Source: Saprospiraceae bacterium (GTDB taxonomy: Bacteria > Bacteroidota > Bacteroidia > Chitinophagales > Saprospiraceae). Taken from it: 64,000 nt of DNA. This document shows, piece after piece, positions 17,820-27,285 of this stretch (the stretch's first letter is position 1; each line of letters starts with the position of its first letter). Below the pieces are notes generated by a model that was not told the DNA's origin, did no database searches, and saw nothing but the letters and a program-made list of their open reading frames with translations. The translations under genes and the position numbers were made by a program. The stretch spans positions 1-64,000 of the forward strand of contig JALSGS010000052.1 of the NCBI GenBank assembly GCA_026982695.1, given 5' to 3'.

Positions 17820-19472
17820 TTAGCGGAAATAGGCAGCGAGTTCGTCTTCGAAGTATTGCAGGGCGTTGTACACGGGCAATGGCATGCCACCTCCTAAGGC
17901 GCATAAAGAGCCTTCCTTGAGCGTCATGAGTAGGTCTTCGAACAGCTCGCGATCAATTTTATAGCCGTTTTTCTGAGCTTTCTCGAGTAGTTCTTTGCCG
18001 CGCACAGAGCCGATGCGGCAGGGGAAACACTTGCCACAGCTCTCATGAGCCGTAAAGGCGAACAGGTGCTCTATGTAGGCGATCATGGGATGCGATTCTG
18101 GTATGCTGACTACACTGGCATGACCAAGCAAAAATCCGTTTTTTGCGAACGACTCAAAGTCGATAGTGAGCTTGTCGATCATAGTTGTGGGTACCAATCC
18201 ACCCAGCGGACCACCAATGTGGAGTGCTTTGATTTTTTTTCGGAATCCTTGACCTAGCTCATCGACTAGTGTGCGCAGGGGGGTGCCCATGGGTACCTCG
18301 TATACACCAGGGCGGCGAAAAGCGCTATCGACCGAGAGCAGCTTGGTGCCACTGGACTTGTCCGTACCGATGGCGGCAAAGGCGGTGCCACCGTGTTCGA
18401 AGATCCAGGGCAGATTGGCTAGAGTCTCTACGTTGTTGACGACGGTGGGTTTGCCGAAAAGGCCATATTGCACTGGGTAGGGCGGGCGTACGCGTACTTC
18501 AGGGCGTTGCCCTTCGATGCTGGCCAGTAGCGCGGTCTCTTCGCCACATATATAGGATCCACGTGCTTTGATCGGCTTGATCGAGAAGTGAAAGCCGCTG
18601 CCGAGGATGTCGCTGCCGAGTAGGCCGGCCTTTTCCATAGTGCTGATGGCTTGCTGTATGGTTTCTACACTTTCGGGATACTCGTAGCGGATATACACTA
18701 CGCCCCGGCTAGCCCCTGCCGCCCGTGCGGCTATCATCATGCCGAGCAAGAGCTTGTAAGGACGGTGCTCGAGTAGGTAGCGGTCGGAATAAGAGCCTGG
18801 GTCGCCTTCATCGGCATTGCACACCACAAACTTAGGATCTCCTTCAGCCTGGGCACAGGCTTCTAGCTTGATGCCTATGGGAAAGCCTGCACCGCCGCGT
18901 CCACGTAGCCGTGCCACTTGTAGTTCGTCGCGCAGTCGTTGGGCTGGAATAGTAATCAATTTTTGGACCAGTGCACGTGCCCGATCGAGCGTGTAGTCGG
19001 CAGTAGTGAGTATAGCTTGGCCGAGTGCGGCCACGGCATAGGTGTCGATAGCTCGATCTTGAGGTTGGGGCAGCTCGTCGAGCAAGTGCAGGCCTACTTG
19101 GCCCGAATAATTGTGCCCTTGGTAGTGGTAGGCGTAGTTTTCATGGCACCGCCCCAGACAGGTGATCTGACCAATTTCTTCGGGCGTGAAGTGATGGAGT
19201 AGCTTTTGGCGTACGACATCCTGTGTGCCCGCACACAGACAAGCTGATCCGTTGCACACAAATACTTTTTTGCCCTTGTTTTCAGGTCGGGTGAAGTCGT
19301 AAAATGTGCCCGCACCATAGACGGGTGCATCGCCCAAGAGGTAGTCTTGTGCCAGTTGGTGGGCGGCACTTTTGGTCAGGTAGCCCTCGCTTTCAGCTAT
19401 TTGTCCAATCTTTTCAAAGAGGTTTTCCTCTAAGCCCTTGCGCCCTGACAGGGAAGTGATGTTTTTTGACAT
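17820..19472 (-). CDS. Formate dehydrogenase beta subunit: NuoE-NuoF-like fusion (NADH-binding diaphorase)
   Basis: A 550-residue flavoprotein passing electrons from the alpha subunit to NAD+. Residues about 15-145 are NuoE-like with a thioredoxin-type [2Fe-2S] site (Cys73, Cys78, Cys105, Cys109; CNGSACLC and CLGRC). The rest is NuoF-like, with the NADH/FMN-binding glycine loop LRGRGGAGFPIG, CNADEGDPGSYSD and a [4Fe-4S] motif SCGKCFPCRIGS plus a later CALGG. NuoE and NuoF are often separate (for example FdsG and FdsB), so this is a fusion. It is first in a two-gene operon and has the ATG at 19472. Confidence 0.9.
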   Translation of the reverse strand: MSKNITSLSGRKGLEENLFEKIGQIAESEGYLTKSAAHQLAQDYLLGDAPVYGAGTFYDFTRPENKGKKVFVCNGSACLCAGTQDVVRQKLLHHFTPEEIGQITCLGRCHENYAYHYQGHNYSGQVGLHLLDELPQPQDRAIDTYAVAALGQAILTTADYTLDRARALVQKLITIPAQRLRDELQVARLRGRGGAGFPIGIKLEACAQAEGDPKFVVCNADEGDPGSYSDRYLLEHRPYKLLLGMMIAARAAGASRGVVYIRYEYPESVETIQQAISTMEKAGLLGSDILGSGFHFSIKPIKARGSYICGEETALLASIEGQRPEVRVRPPYPVQYGLFGKPTVVNNVETLANLPWIFEHGGTAFAAIGTDKSSGTKLLSVDSAFRRPGVYEVPMGTPLRTLVDELGQGFRKKIKALHIGGPLGGLVPTTMIDKLTIDFESFAKNGFLLGHASVVSIPESHPMIAYIEHLFAFTAHESCGKCFPCRIGSVRGKELLEKAQKNGYKIDRELFEDLLMTLKEGSLCALGGGMPLPVYNALQYFEDELAAYFR

Positions 19473-19670
19473 GGCTCGTAATTGGTTGGGTGATTTAGGG
19501 TCAATTTACAAATATTGTCTGAAATCCTGTAGGGTGTAAGAGCTGCTTTGGCACGACTTTTCGAGGCGTGAGCAGTGATATGGTGAGCTGAAGTAATTTA
19601 TTTTGCTACCTGTAGGCTTTTGTGCCAGCTATGTGCAGCATCATCACAGAATAGGTATAATTTTGCCCCC

Positions 19671-21173
19671 ATGAAACGCGAATTGTACATTTACAATAGT
19701 CTGACGCGAAAGAAAGAGCGCTTTGAGCCTTTAGTGCCTGAAAGGGTAGGCATGTATGTGTGTGGCCCTACAGTGTACAGCGACGTACACTTGGGCAATT
19801 GCCGCACCTTTGTCAGCTTCGATGTGGTTTTTCGATACCTGCAACACATTGGATATAAGGTGCGCTACGTGCGCAACATTACCGATGTAGGGCATTTAGA
19901 GGGCGATGTAGACACGGGTGGTGAAGACAAAATTGCCAAAAAGGCGCGCTTAGAGCAGGTCGAGCCCATGGAGATTGTGCAGCGATACACCTTGGGCTTT
20001 CACGAGATGATGCGCATCTTCAATGTATTGCCGCCTAGTATTGAACCGCGTGCTACCTGTCATATCATCGAACAGGTCGATATGATCAAGGCCATATTGG
20101 CGCGCGGGTATGCCTATGTGGTCAATGGCTCAGTCTATTTCGATACGCCTAAGTTTATCGAGGACTATGGCGTATACGGCAAGCTGTCGGGCCGTCGCAT
20201 TGAAGATCTGATTGCCGAGAGCCGTGATGATCTCAAGCGACAGGACGAAAAGCGCCATCCTTCTGATTTTGCGCTGTGGATTAAGGCCGATCCCACTCAC
20301 CTGATGCGCTGGGAGTCGCCTTGGTCCGTGGGTTTCCCTGGCTGGCACTTAGAGTGTTCGGCTATGAGCACCAAGTACTTGGGTGAATCATTCGACATAC
20401 ATGGTGGTGGTGCCGATTTGAAGTTTCCGCATCACGAAAATGAGATCGCACAAAATTACGGCGCGTGTGGACATGCACCTGCGCGCTATTGGATGCATGG
20501 CAACATGCTGCTGATGAATGGCCGCAAAATGGCCAAAAGCGATGGCAATACCATCACGCCTATGCAGCTCTTTACAGGCGATAGTCCTCATGTGAGCAAG
20601 GGCTATAGCCCGATGGTCGTGCGTTTCTTTATGTTGCAGTCGCACTATCGCAGCACGCTGGATCTGACCGATGAGGCGCTACAGGCCGCCGAGAAGGGTT
20701 ATCGCCGCCTCATGGAAGCCCATCGCACTTTGCAGCGCTTGCAGCATCCTGGGGGTGGGCAGGCTGGCCCACTGGATGACGAGCTCCACCAGCTCATGGA
20801 GCAGGCCTACACCGAAATGGACGACGACTTCAACACGCCTAAGGCCTTGGCAGTACTTTTTGAGCTAGTGAGCCGCATCAACTCTTTGGCACATGGCTTG
20901 CTGCCCTTCGAGCAGGTACGTCCCCAGACTATTGACCGGTTGAAAGCAGTTTTTGCTGACTTCCTATTCGATATCTTCGGTTTAAAAGATGAGATGGAGA
21001 ACAGTGCCGATACGGAGATGATCGACAAACTCATGCAGCTGATTATCGAAATTCGGCAAGAGGCACGTGCGCGCAAAGATTGGGCTACGGCCGACAAGAT
21101 CCGAGATGCGCTACAGGCTGCGGGTATCGTGCTGAAAGATAGCAAGGAAGGCACTTACTGGACTAAGGCCTGA
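19671..21173 (+). CDS. cysS: Cysteinyl-tRNA synthetase
   Basis: A 500-residue class I synthetase charging tRNA-Cys. The HIGH-type signature lies in [18 protein letters not shown] (HLGN), a Zn site is formed around WHLECSAMS and HHENEIAQ, and the KMSKS loop reads KMAKSDGN. The ATG at 19671 gives the canonical start [25 protein letters not shown] element at 19658-19665 lies directly before it, so the transcript would have an extremely short or absent leader if that element is the -7 box. A GH130-like gene follows after 29 bp. Confidence 0.96.
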   Translation: MKRELYIYNSLTRKKERFEPLVPERVGMYVCGPTVYSDVHLGNCRTFVSFDVVFRYLQHIGYKVRYVRNITDVGHLEGDVDTGGEDKIAKKARLEQVEPMEIVQRYTLGFHEMMRIFNVLPPSIEPRATCHIIEQVDMIKAILARGYAYVVNGSVYFDTPKFIEDYGVYGKLSGRRIEDLIAESRDDLKRQDEKRHPSDFALWIKADPTHLMRWESPWSVGFPGWHLECSAMSTKYLGESFDIHGGGADLKFPHHENEIAQNYGACGHAPARYWMHGNMLLMNGRKMAKSDGNTITPMQLFTGDSPHVSKGYSPMVVRFFMLQSHYRSTLDLTDEALQAAEKGYRRLMEAHRTLQRLQHPGGGQAGPLDDELHQLMEQAYTEMDDDFNTPKALAVLFELVSRINSLAHGLLPFEQVRPQTIDRLKAVFADFLFDIFGLKDEMENSADTEMIDKLMQLIIEIRQEARARKDWATADKIRDALQAAGIVLKDSKEGTYWTKA

Positions 21174-21202
21174 TATGTGTATAGATTTTGCTGTGATAGC
21201 CT

Positions 21203-22348
21203 ATGCGACTATTTCCACTGCCAATATTGGGGGGCATTGTCTGTGTGGTGTGGTGCTTTGGGAGTTGTAGACAAAGCAAGCAGCCGGCGCGCGAGGCGAA
21301 GGCCTCTGCGGTTGAAACAGCTTTGCCTGCTTGGGCATTAGGACCTTGGACCAAGCTCGATTCTGTCAATCCGGTGATAGAGCCACGCAGGGACACCCGT
21401 TTTTGGTGTCCTGTACGCAAGGCCCAAGTAGCTTGGGAGGCCAAAGATGTGTTCAATCCGGCCACTGTGGTGCATCGCGACACGCTGTTCATGCTCTATC
21501 GAGCTGAAGATGTCGTGGGGCGTCATCACGGCACTTCACGTATTGGGCTAGCTTGGAGTACGGATGGCCTGCATTTTGAGCGTGCCCCTCAGCCAGTGTT
21601 GTATCCTGCACGCGATTCGATGTTCGGCTATGAGTGGGAAGGTGGCATAGAAGATCCGCGTGTGGTGATGCTGCCCGATGGCCGCTATCTGATGACCTAT
21701 ACGGCTTATGATGGTCATACAGCACGGCTGTGTGTGGCTACTAGTACGGACCTGCGCCGCTGGCACAAGCACGGCTTGGCTTTTGGCGAAACCCAATGGC
21801 GCGATACCTGGTCGAAATCGGGTGCGATCGTATCGCGGCGCGAAGGTAGCCGACTCATTGCACATCGCATCAATGGCAAGTTTTGGATGTACTGGGGCGA
21901 TACCGACATCTTTGCAGCCACCTCCGATGATGGCATCCGATGGACCCCCCTTACCGATGCTTCGGGCCAGCTCATAGCGGTACTGTCGCCGCGATCGGCT
22001 ATGTTTGATAGCCAACTCGTAGAGCCAGGACCACCAGCGCTGTGGACGCCACGCGGCATACTACTGCTGTACAACAGTCGCAATGCCGAACAAGGAGGCG
22101 AAACGGCATTGCCTCCAGGTACTTACACGGCAGCACAAGCCTTGTTTGATGCTGCTCAACCTCAACGTCTGCTGGCACGCCTCACGCACTATGTGCTTGC
22201 ACCCGAAACTACCTATGAGCGCACAGGGCAGGTAGGCAATGTCATTTTTATCGAGGGGTTGTCGCTATGGCGTGGCCGTTGGTATCTCTATTATGGCACT
22301 GCCGATTCGCGCATTGCTGTAGCTGTAGCACCCAAGAGTTTTCACTAA
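21203..22348 (+). CDS. GH130/GH43-like five-bladed beta-propeller glycosidase or phosphorylase, lipoprotein
   Basis: A 381-residue protein with a lipoprotein signal peptide (lipobox CFGSC, Cys22). The five-bladed propeller characteristic of GH130 and GH43 is visible as repeated blades: NPATVVHRDTLFMLYRAED, SRIGLAWSTDGLHFER, GGIEDPRVVMLPDGRYLMTY, DTWSKSGAI and VGNVIFIEGLSLWRGRWYL. GH130 members phosphorolyse or hydrolyse mannosides. The activity here is not determined, and the periplasmic lipoprotein form argues for hydrolysis over intracellular phosphorolysis. It follows cysS by 29 bp. Confidence 0.8.
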   Translation: MRLFPLPILGGIVCVVWCFGSCRQSKQPAREAKASAVETALPAWALGPWTKLDSVNPVIEPRRDTRFWCPVRKAQVAWEAKDVFNPATVVHRDTLFMLYRAEDVVGRHHGTSRIGLAWSTDGLHFERAPQPVLYPARDSMFGYEWEGGIEDPRVVMLPDGRYLMTYTAYDGHTARLCVATSTDLRRWHKHGLAFGETQWRDTWSKSGAIVSRREGSRLIAHRINGKFWMYWGDTDIFAATSDDGIRWTPLTDASGQLIAVLSPRSAMFDSQLVEPGPPALWTPRGILLLYNSRNAEQGGETALPPGTYTAAQALFDAAQPQRLLARLTHYVLAPETTYERTGQVGNVIFIEGLSLWRGRWYLYYGTADSRIAVAVAPKSFH

Positions 22349-22562
22349 GCCCGAGTGGATGTTGTAGCGCGATGGAGGAATGCGTACTCCCGCGCAAATA
22401 GCCGGATGTGCCATGCTATGCCGCCAGGTGGATGGCCAGTAAAAACTTCGTGGTACAGATAAGAGGCTTGCGTGTATGTGAAAACCACTTCCTTTTGGCT
22501 CGGTGCGCTCCAAAAAACGCGGTTGTACACCTGATTTTGAGTTGAGCTGCGTTGCTTTGTGC

Positions 22563-25500
22563 ATGGTGCGGTGTGTAGACAAGGTGCGATTGCTGTTTGC
22601 TTTGGGGCTATTGAGCTGTTTTGCCTTTTCGGCAAAAGGGCAACAGGACAGTTTGTCGAATTTGCGGCAACATCTGTGGGCTTGGCCCGACAGGCCAGTT
22701 ATACTCGATACGTTGCCCTTTTTTCCGCAGAGCGTGCAACTGCAAACATTGGAGGGAGAAGCCATATCGGATTCGCTGTGGTGGGTCACTGGCGATACGC
22801 TGTATGTGCGGCCCGTACCTTTTGATTCGGTAGTAGTGAGCTATCGCATTGCACCCCGATTATTTGCCAAAAGGCATACGCATTTCGACAGCAATCTGTT
22901 GATGCGTGGAGCCGCTGATGAACCGATGAGTTGGCATTTCGAACCCGAATCTCAGCGGTTTATTGAGCCGCCAGCAGGCTTGCGATATAGTGGCTCATTC
23001 TCCCGAGGTTTGTCTTTTGGCAATAGCCAAAACATGGTGCTCAATTCGTCGCTTAATCTCCAAATCACGGGCAAGCTGCCTAATGGGGTGGAAGTGACTG
23101 CTGCTATGACTGACAACAATTTGCCAATTCAGCCTGAGGGCAATACGCAACAGTTACGCGATTTCGATCAGGTGTATATCCGTCTCCGCAAAGATGCCAC
23201 CACACTCACAGCTGGCGACTTTGAATTGAGGCAGCCTGCCCAAAGCCACTTTCTCAATTATTTTAAACGGTTGCAAGGCGTACAAGTACAGCACAAACGC
23301 CAAGACATGAATGTCCGTCTGTCTGCAGCCGTAGCCCGAGGCCGCTTTGCCAGACAGACGCTACAAGTACAAGAGGGTAACCAGGGGCCTTATCGCTTGC
23401 GAGGTACCAATGGTGAGCAATTTGTCATCGTGCTGGCAGGTACTGAGCGCGTATGGCTCGATGGGGAATTGCTCAAGCGCGGTGCTGACTACGATTACGT
23501 GATCAACTACAATAGAGGGGATTTAACTTTTACGCGCAATCGCCTTATTAAGCGAGAGAGTCGCGTCATTGTCGAGTTTGAATATGCCGATCAAAGTTAC
23601 TTGCGCAGCACACTAGTGGCCGAAGGGCAATGGCAGTGGAAGGGCGTACAATTCTATGCGCACTTTTACAACGAACAAGATGGAAGACGCCCTCTGGGAT
23701 CTACTGGATTTGACTCGCTCGAGCAAGCCATGCTCTATTATGCCGGCAATATGACAGAGCAGCTTTTCATAGAACCCGCTATAGATACCATCGAAGGGCC
23801 ACTGAACGAGTTTGGTGTGTGGTACAAGCTGGTAGATACCACTGTAAATGGCATTACTTATTCCAATGTGTTGGTATGGAGCACGCATCCCGATAGCGCA
23901 CGCTACAGCGCTACCTTTGTAGAAGTAGGCCCTGGCCAAGGTGATTACGTGCTCATGCCTTCAGCTGCCAACGGTCGGGTATATGTTTGGGTAGCACCTG
24001 ATCCAGTCACGGGGCAACCACGCGGGGCTTGGCGTCCGGCACGCCGCCTGATCGCCCCGCGCCAACAACAAGTGTGGAATGCAGGCATGCGTTGGGAAGG
24101 TGCGCGCAAGCAGCGTTTCTTTCAGCTTGAAACGGCATTGAGCCGCCAAGACCCCAACCGCTTGTCGCCTTTCGGCACCCCCCCCACAGGCCTAGCGCTA
24201 TTTGCAGCAATGGGTGGGCATCACAGCTGGGACAATGGTTGGCAGATCGAAGCTGGCTTTAACTACGAAGGGGTAGGCGCTGATTTTCAAGGCGTAGCAC
24301 CTTGGCGCAATGCAGAGTTTAAAAGGGATTGGAACCTCGACCAGGCAGCACCAGCACTTGAGCATTTGGTCAAAGCGACTTTTCGCCTTGCACAAGCCAA
24401 CCAGATTGAGTTGGGCTACGAACTGGCTACACTGCAGCGCAGGGATGGGTATTCAGGATGGCGGCATCGTCCTGTATGGCAGTGGCGTAAAGGTAGGCGA
24501 CAGCTCAAAGTACAGCTCGATCAGCTCGTGCAGTATGATGCACAAGGCCGTGCCGTATTTGCCCGCCCATCTATGCTGATGGCATGGCCGCTGTGGCGCG
24601 ATTCGGCCCAGCAAGGATGGATGGTGCACTTGCGCGTATTGCGCGAACGCAATGCACGCTATGCACATTCCGACACGTTGGTAGCTACCAGCTTTTGGTT
24701 CGACGAGGCCGAAGCCTCTATCCAAACCCCCGAACAATCAAAGTGGAATTGGATGGCGACCCTCAAACGCCGTCGTGACTATCAGCCCAAAGAAGCTCAG
24801 TTTCAGCCTTTGGCCGATGCATGGGAGTCACGCATACAAGCCACTATGCTCACAGGCAGATGGGGCAATGTGGCAGCTTCAATGCATTGGCGCCAGCTGC
24901 ACCTGTACGACTCTACGGCCCTGCAAGCTCCTACCCAGTCGCTATTGGGCAGAGTCAACTACCAAATTACAGCTGCACGGGGTGCGGTACGCGCCCAAAC
25001 AGCTTATGAGTTGGGTAGTGGCCAAGAACGAAAAATTGAGTTTACTTATGTGCGGGTGCCTGTGGGCGAGGGTACCCACATCTGGACAGATGAAAATGAC
25101 GATGGGGTCGTGCAGCAAGATGAAGTAGAACCAGCACCCTTTACCGATCAAGCAAACGCCATACGCGTCGCTACCTGGACCAATGAATTTGTGCGTACGC
25201 GCAATTTGGTATTTGCTCAAAGCCTCGACTTGGCCCCAAGAGCTGTATGGCGAGATGCCGAAGGCTGGCGAAAAGCCATGAGCCGTTGGGCAGTGCATGC
25301 TAACTTGCAGATTGACCGCAAGGTACAGCCTCAGCAAGGAGTAGCTGCTTGGAACCCTTTCCTAACCCAATTGAACGACTCATCAGTGATTAGTTTGCAG
25401 TGGCGCCAGCAACACACGCTGTTTTACAATCGAGGACATACTACCTTCAGTGCCGAACTGGGACGCAGCGATGTTTCTGGCAAGTCGTTGTTAACCAATG

Positions 25501-26036
25501 GATTGGAAGGTAGAAGACTGCTCGAAGACCGCCTGCGCATGCGCTATAACCTCAATCGTACTGTTACCATAGAGTTGCAGGCTTCTGCTGGGAACAAACA
25601 ACAGACGTCTGAGTTTTTCCTCAGCCGTACTTATGACATTCGCTTTCGCAAAATACAGCTCGATCTCACCTATTTACCCAAACGCTCATTGCGTTTTGTA
25701 TGGGGAGGGCAGGCAGAGCAAGCACGCAATTTGTTGGCAGCCGAGCGCCTCCAGCGGTTGAGTACCTCCTTGGCATGTACGTGGAACAAAGCAACTGCAC
25801 TGGCCTTGCGCGCTGAAGTGCGCTACGTGTTTTTGCAATTTGAAGGCGACGCCACTAGTAGTGCAGGCTTTACCATGCTCAATGGGCTGCAAAATGGGCG
25901 CAATGTGCTTTGGAATTTGACGATTGATCGCCAGCTGCCCGGCAATATGCGCTTGTCGGTGCGCTATGAAGGCCGTAAAACGGGGGTAGCACGGCTGATC
26001 CATACGGGCAGTGTCCAAATGGCCACTGTCTTTTAA
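22563..26036 (+). CDS. Large conserved Bacteroidota outer-membrane barrel-like protein, function unknown
   Basis: About 1157 residues with an N-terminal signal peptide (VRLLFALGLLSCFAFSAKGQ). An N-terminal domain (PPAGLRYSGSFSRGLSFGN, LQITGKLPNGVEVTAAMTDNN, PEGNTQQLRDFDQVYIRL) is followed by hundreds of residues of alternating polar/aromatic strands (WQWKGVQFYAHFYNEQDGR, LRMRYNLNRTVTIELQASAG) typical of a wide beta-barrel, ending in a strand with a C-terminal Phe (GSVQMATVF). The N-terminal part resembles a widespread uncharacterised Bacteroidota surface family distantly related to SprA. The ATG at 22563 is chosen over a GTG at 22503 because it places the signal peptide at the start. It converges with purM. 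Confidence 0.7.
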   Translation: MVRCVDKVRLLFALGLLSCFAFSAKGQQDSLSNLRQHLWAWPDRPVILDTLPFFPQSVQLQTLEGEAISDSLWWVTGDTLYVRPVPFDSVVVSYRIAPRLFAKRHTHFDSNLLMRGAADEPMSWHFEPESQRFIEPPAGLRYSGSFSRGLSFGNSQNMVLNSSLNLQITGKLPNGVEVTAAMTDNNLPIQPEGNTQQLRDFDQVYIRLRKDATTLTAGDFELRQPAQSHFLNYFKRLQGVQVQHKRQDMNVRLSAAVARGRFARQTLQVQEGNQGPYRLRGTNGEQFVIVLAGTERVWLDGELLKRGADYDYVINYNRGDLTFTRNRLIKRESRVIVEFEYADQSYLRSTLVAEGQWQWKGVQFYAHFYNEQDGRRPLGSTGFDSLEQAMLYYAGNMTEQLFIEPAIDTIEGPLNEFGVWYKLVDTTVNGITYSNVLVWSTHPDSARYSATFVEVGPGQGDYVLMPSAANGRVYVWVAPDPVTGQPRGAWRPARRLIAPRQQQVWNAGMRWEGARKQRFFQLETALSRQDPNRLSPFGTPPTGLALFAAMGGHHSWDNGWQIEAGFNYEGVGADFQGVAPWRNAEFKRDWNLDQAAPALEHLVKATFRLAQANQIELGYELATLQRRDGYSGWRHRPVWQWRKGRRQLKVQLDQLVQYDAQGRAVFARPSMLMAWPLWRDSAQQGWMVHLRVLRERNARYAHSDTLVATSFWFDEAEASIQTPEQSKWNWMATLKRRRDYQPKEAQFQPLADAWESRIQATMLTGRWGNVAASMHWRQLHLYDSTALQAPTQSLLGRVNYQITAARGAVRAQTAYELGSGQERKIEFTYVRVPVGEGTHIWTDENDDGVVQQDEVEPAPFTDQANAIRVATWTNEFVRTRNLVFAQSLDLAPRAVWRDAEGWRKAMSRWAVHANLQIDRKVQPQQGVAAWNPFLTQLNDSSVISLQWRQQHTLFYNRGHTTFSAELGRSDVSGKSLLTNGLEGRRLLEDRLRMRYNLNRTVTIELQASAGNKQQTSEFFLSRTYDIRFRKIQLDLTYLPKRSLRFVWGGQAEQARNLLAAERLQRLSTSLACTWNKATALALRAEVRYVFLQFEGDATSSAGFTMLNGLQNGRNVLWNLTIDRQLPGNMRLSVRYEGRKTGVARLIHTGSVQMATVF

Positions 26037-26045
26037 GGTGCCTAC

Positions 26046-27224
26046 TTAAGCTATATAGCTATGTGTACCTCCTTTATCTTCAATGATTACTTCGCTATGT
26101 GGCGCTGCTTCCACATGTCCTACAATGCGTGCCTCGATATCGAAGGCCTGTGCTGCTTCGATAACTGCTGCTGCTTCTGCAGCGGGAAGATAGAGCTCCA
26201 TCCGATGCCCCATGTTGAACACCTGATACATCTCGCGCCAGCTCGCACCTGACTCTTGCTGAATGAGCTGAAAGACTACAGGTGTAGGGAAGAGGTTGTC
26301 TTTAACGATGCGCTTGCCCCGTACAAACTTCAACACCTTAGTTTGGCCGCCTCCCGTACAATGTATAATGCCGTGGATGGCTTTGCGATGGGTAGTAAAT
26401 AGCTTTTTTAGCACGGGCAAGTAGGTACGCGTAGGCGATAACAAGAGTTCACCCACCGTAATGGACTTCCCTTCCACCTCGAGCGTGTCGGTCAGGTGGC
26501 GCGAACCCATGTACACCAACTCGCGAGGTGTGGCAGAATCAAAGCTCTCGGAAAAACGAATGGCATAGTCGTGGTGTAGCACGTCGTGGCGGGCCGAGGT
26601 GAGCCCATTACTGCCAATACCGCTGTTGTAAGATGGTTCATAGGACGCTTGCCCAAAAGAGGCTAGCCCGACAATGACGTCGCCAACTTGGATGTCGTTG
26701 AGAATGAGCTGTTCGCGGCGCATACGCGCAAAAGTGGTATAGCCCACATCGATGGTGCGCACCACATCGCCTACATCAGCTGTTTCGCCACCTGCCAGAT
26801 GCAAGTGAATGCCGTATTGGGCCAGTTGCTCACTCAGCTTTTGACCAGCCTGGATGAGTGCAGTCAATACTTCACCGCTAATGAGATGCTTATTTCTGCC
26901 AATGGTGGACGACACCACGATGTGATCTGTGCAACCCACGCAGGCCATGTCATCAAGGTTCATTACCAGCGCATCTTGCGCAATGCCTTCCCATACCGAT
27001 AGCGATCCCGTTTCGCGCCAGTAGAGGTATGCCAAGCTCGTCTTGGTGCCCGCTGTGTCGGCATGCATGATATTACACCAATCAGGATGCCCACCTACTA
27101 TGTCGGGTAAAATTTTGCAAAAAGCATTGGGGTAGAGCCCTTTGTCGAGGCCCTTGATGGCGGCGTGCACTTCGTCTTTTGTGGCCGACACGCCTCGGCG
27201 ATCGTAACGGGCTTGCTGTGCCAT
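26046..27224 (-). CDS. purM: Phosphoribosylformylglycinamidine cyclo-ligase (AIR synthetase)
   Basis: A 392-residue PurM-type enzyme that closes the imidazole ring in purine synthesis. Hallmarks are HADTAGTKTSLAYLYW, the ATP-binding segment DALVMNLDDMACVG, LAGGETADVGD, and IHCTGGGQTKVLKF in the C-terminal domain. It is longer than E. coli PurM (345 residues), as is usual for the Bacteroidota form. The frame continues 40 codons upstream but the ATG at 27224 begins at the conserved MAQQARYDRRGVSATKDEV. A -7-like element lies 17 bases upstream, so it has its own promoter even though pyrC is only 61 bp upstream on the same strand. Confidence 0.93.
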   Translation of the reverse strand: MAQQARYDRRGVSATKDEVHAAIKGLDKGLYPNAFCKILPDIVGGHPDWCNIMHADTAGTKTSLAYLYWRETGSLSVWEGIAQDALVMNLDDMACVGCTDHIVVSSTIGRNKHLISGEVLTALIQAGQKLSEQLAQYGIHLHLAGGETADVGDVVRTIDVGYTTFARMRREQLILNDIQVGDVIVGLASFGQASYEPSYNSGIGSNGLTSARHDVLHHDYAIRFSESFDSATPRELVYMGSRHLTDTLEVEGKSITVGELLLSPTRTYLPVLKKLFTTHRKAIHGIIHCTGGGQTKVLKFVRGKRIVKDNLFPTPVVFQLIQQESGASWREMYQVFNMGHRMELYLPAAEAAAVIEAAQAFDIEARIVGHVEAAPHSEVIIEDKGGTHSYIA

Positions 27225-27240
27225 AGCTGAGCATTTTGTG

Positions 27241-27248
27241 CAAAGGTA
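27241..27248 (-). promoter_or_regulatory. Candidate -7 element of purM
   Basis: On the minus strand TACCTTTG (followed by C) matches TAnnTTTG. The preceding bases GCTCG make the 13-mer GCTCGTACCTTTG, which recurs upstream of pyrC. No clear TTG -33 element was found. Confidence 0.5.
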
Positions 27249-27285
27249 CGAGCACGGAAGGAAAGCGAGCCAGTGGCCATATAGC

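Noticed and set aside
22345-22635. Minus-strand frame between the GH130-like and barrel genes
   Set aside because: It overlaps the 5' end of the barrel gene and its signal peptide, has no family resemblance, and the intergenic part is only about 214 bp.
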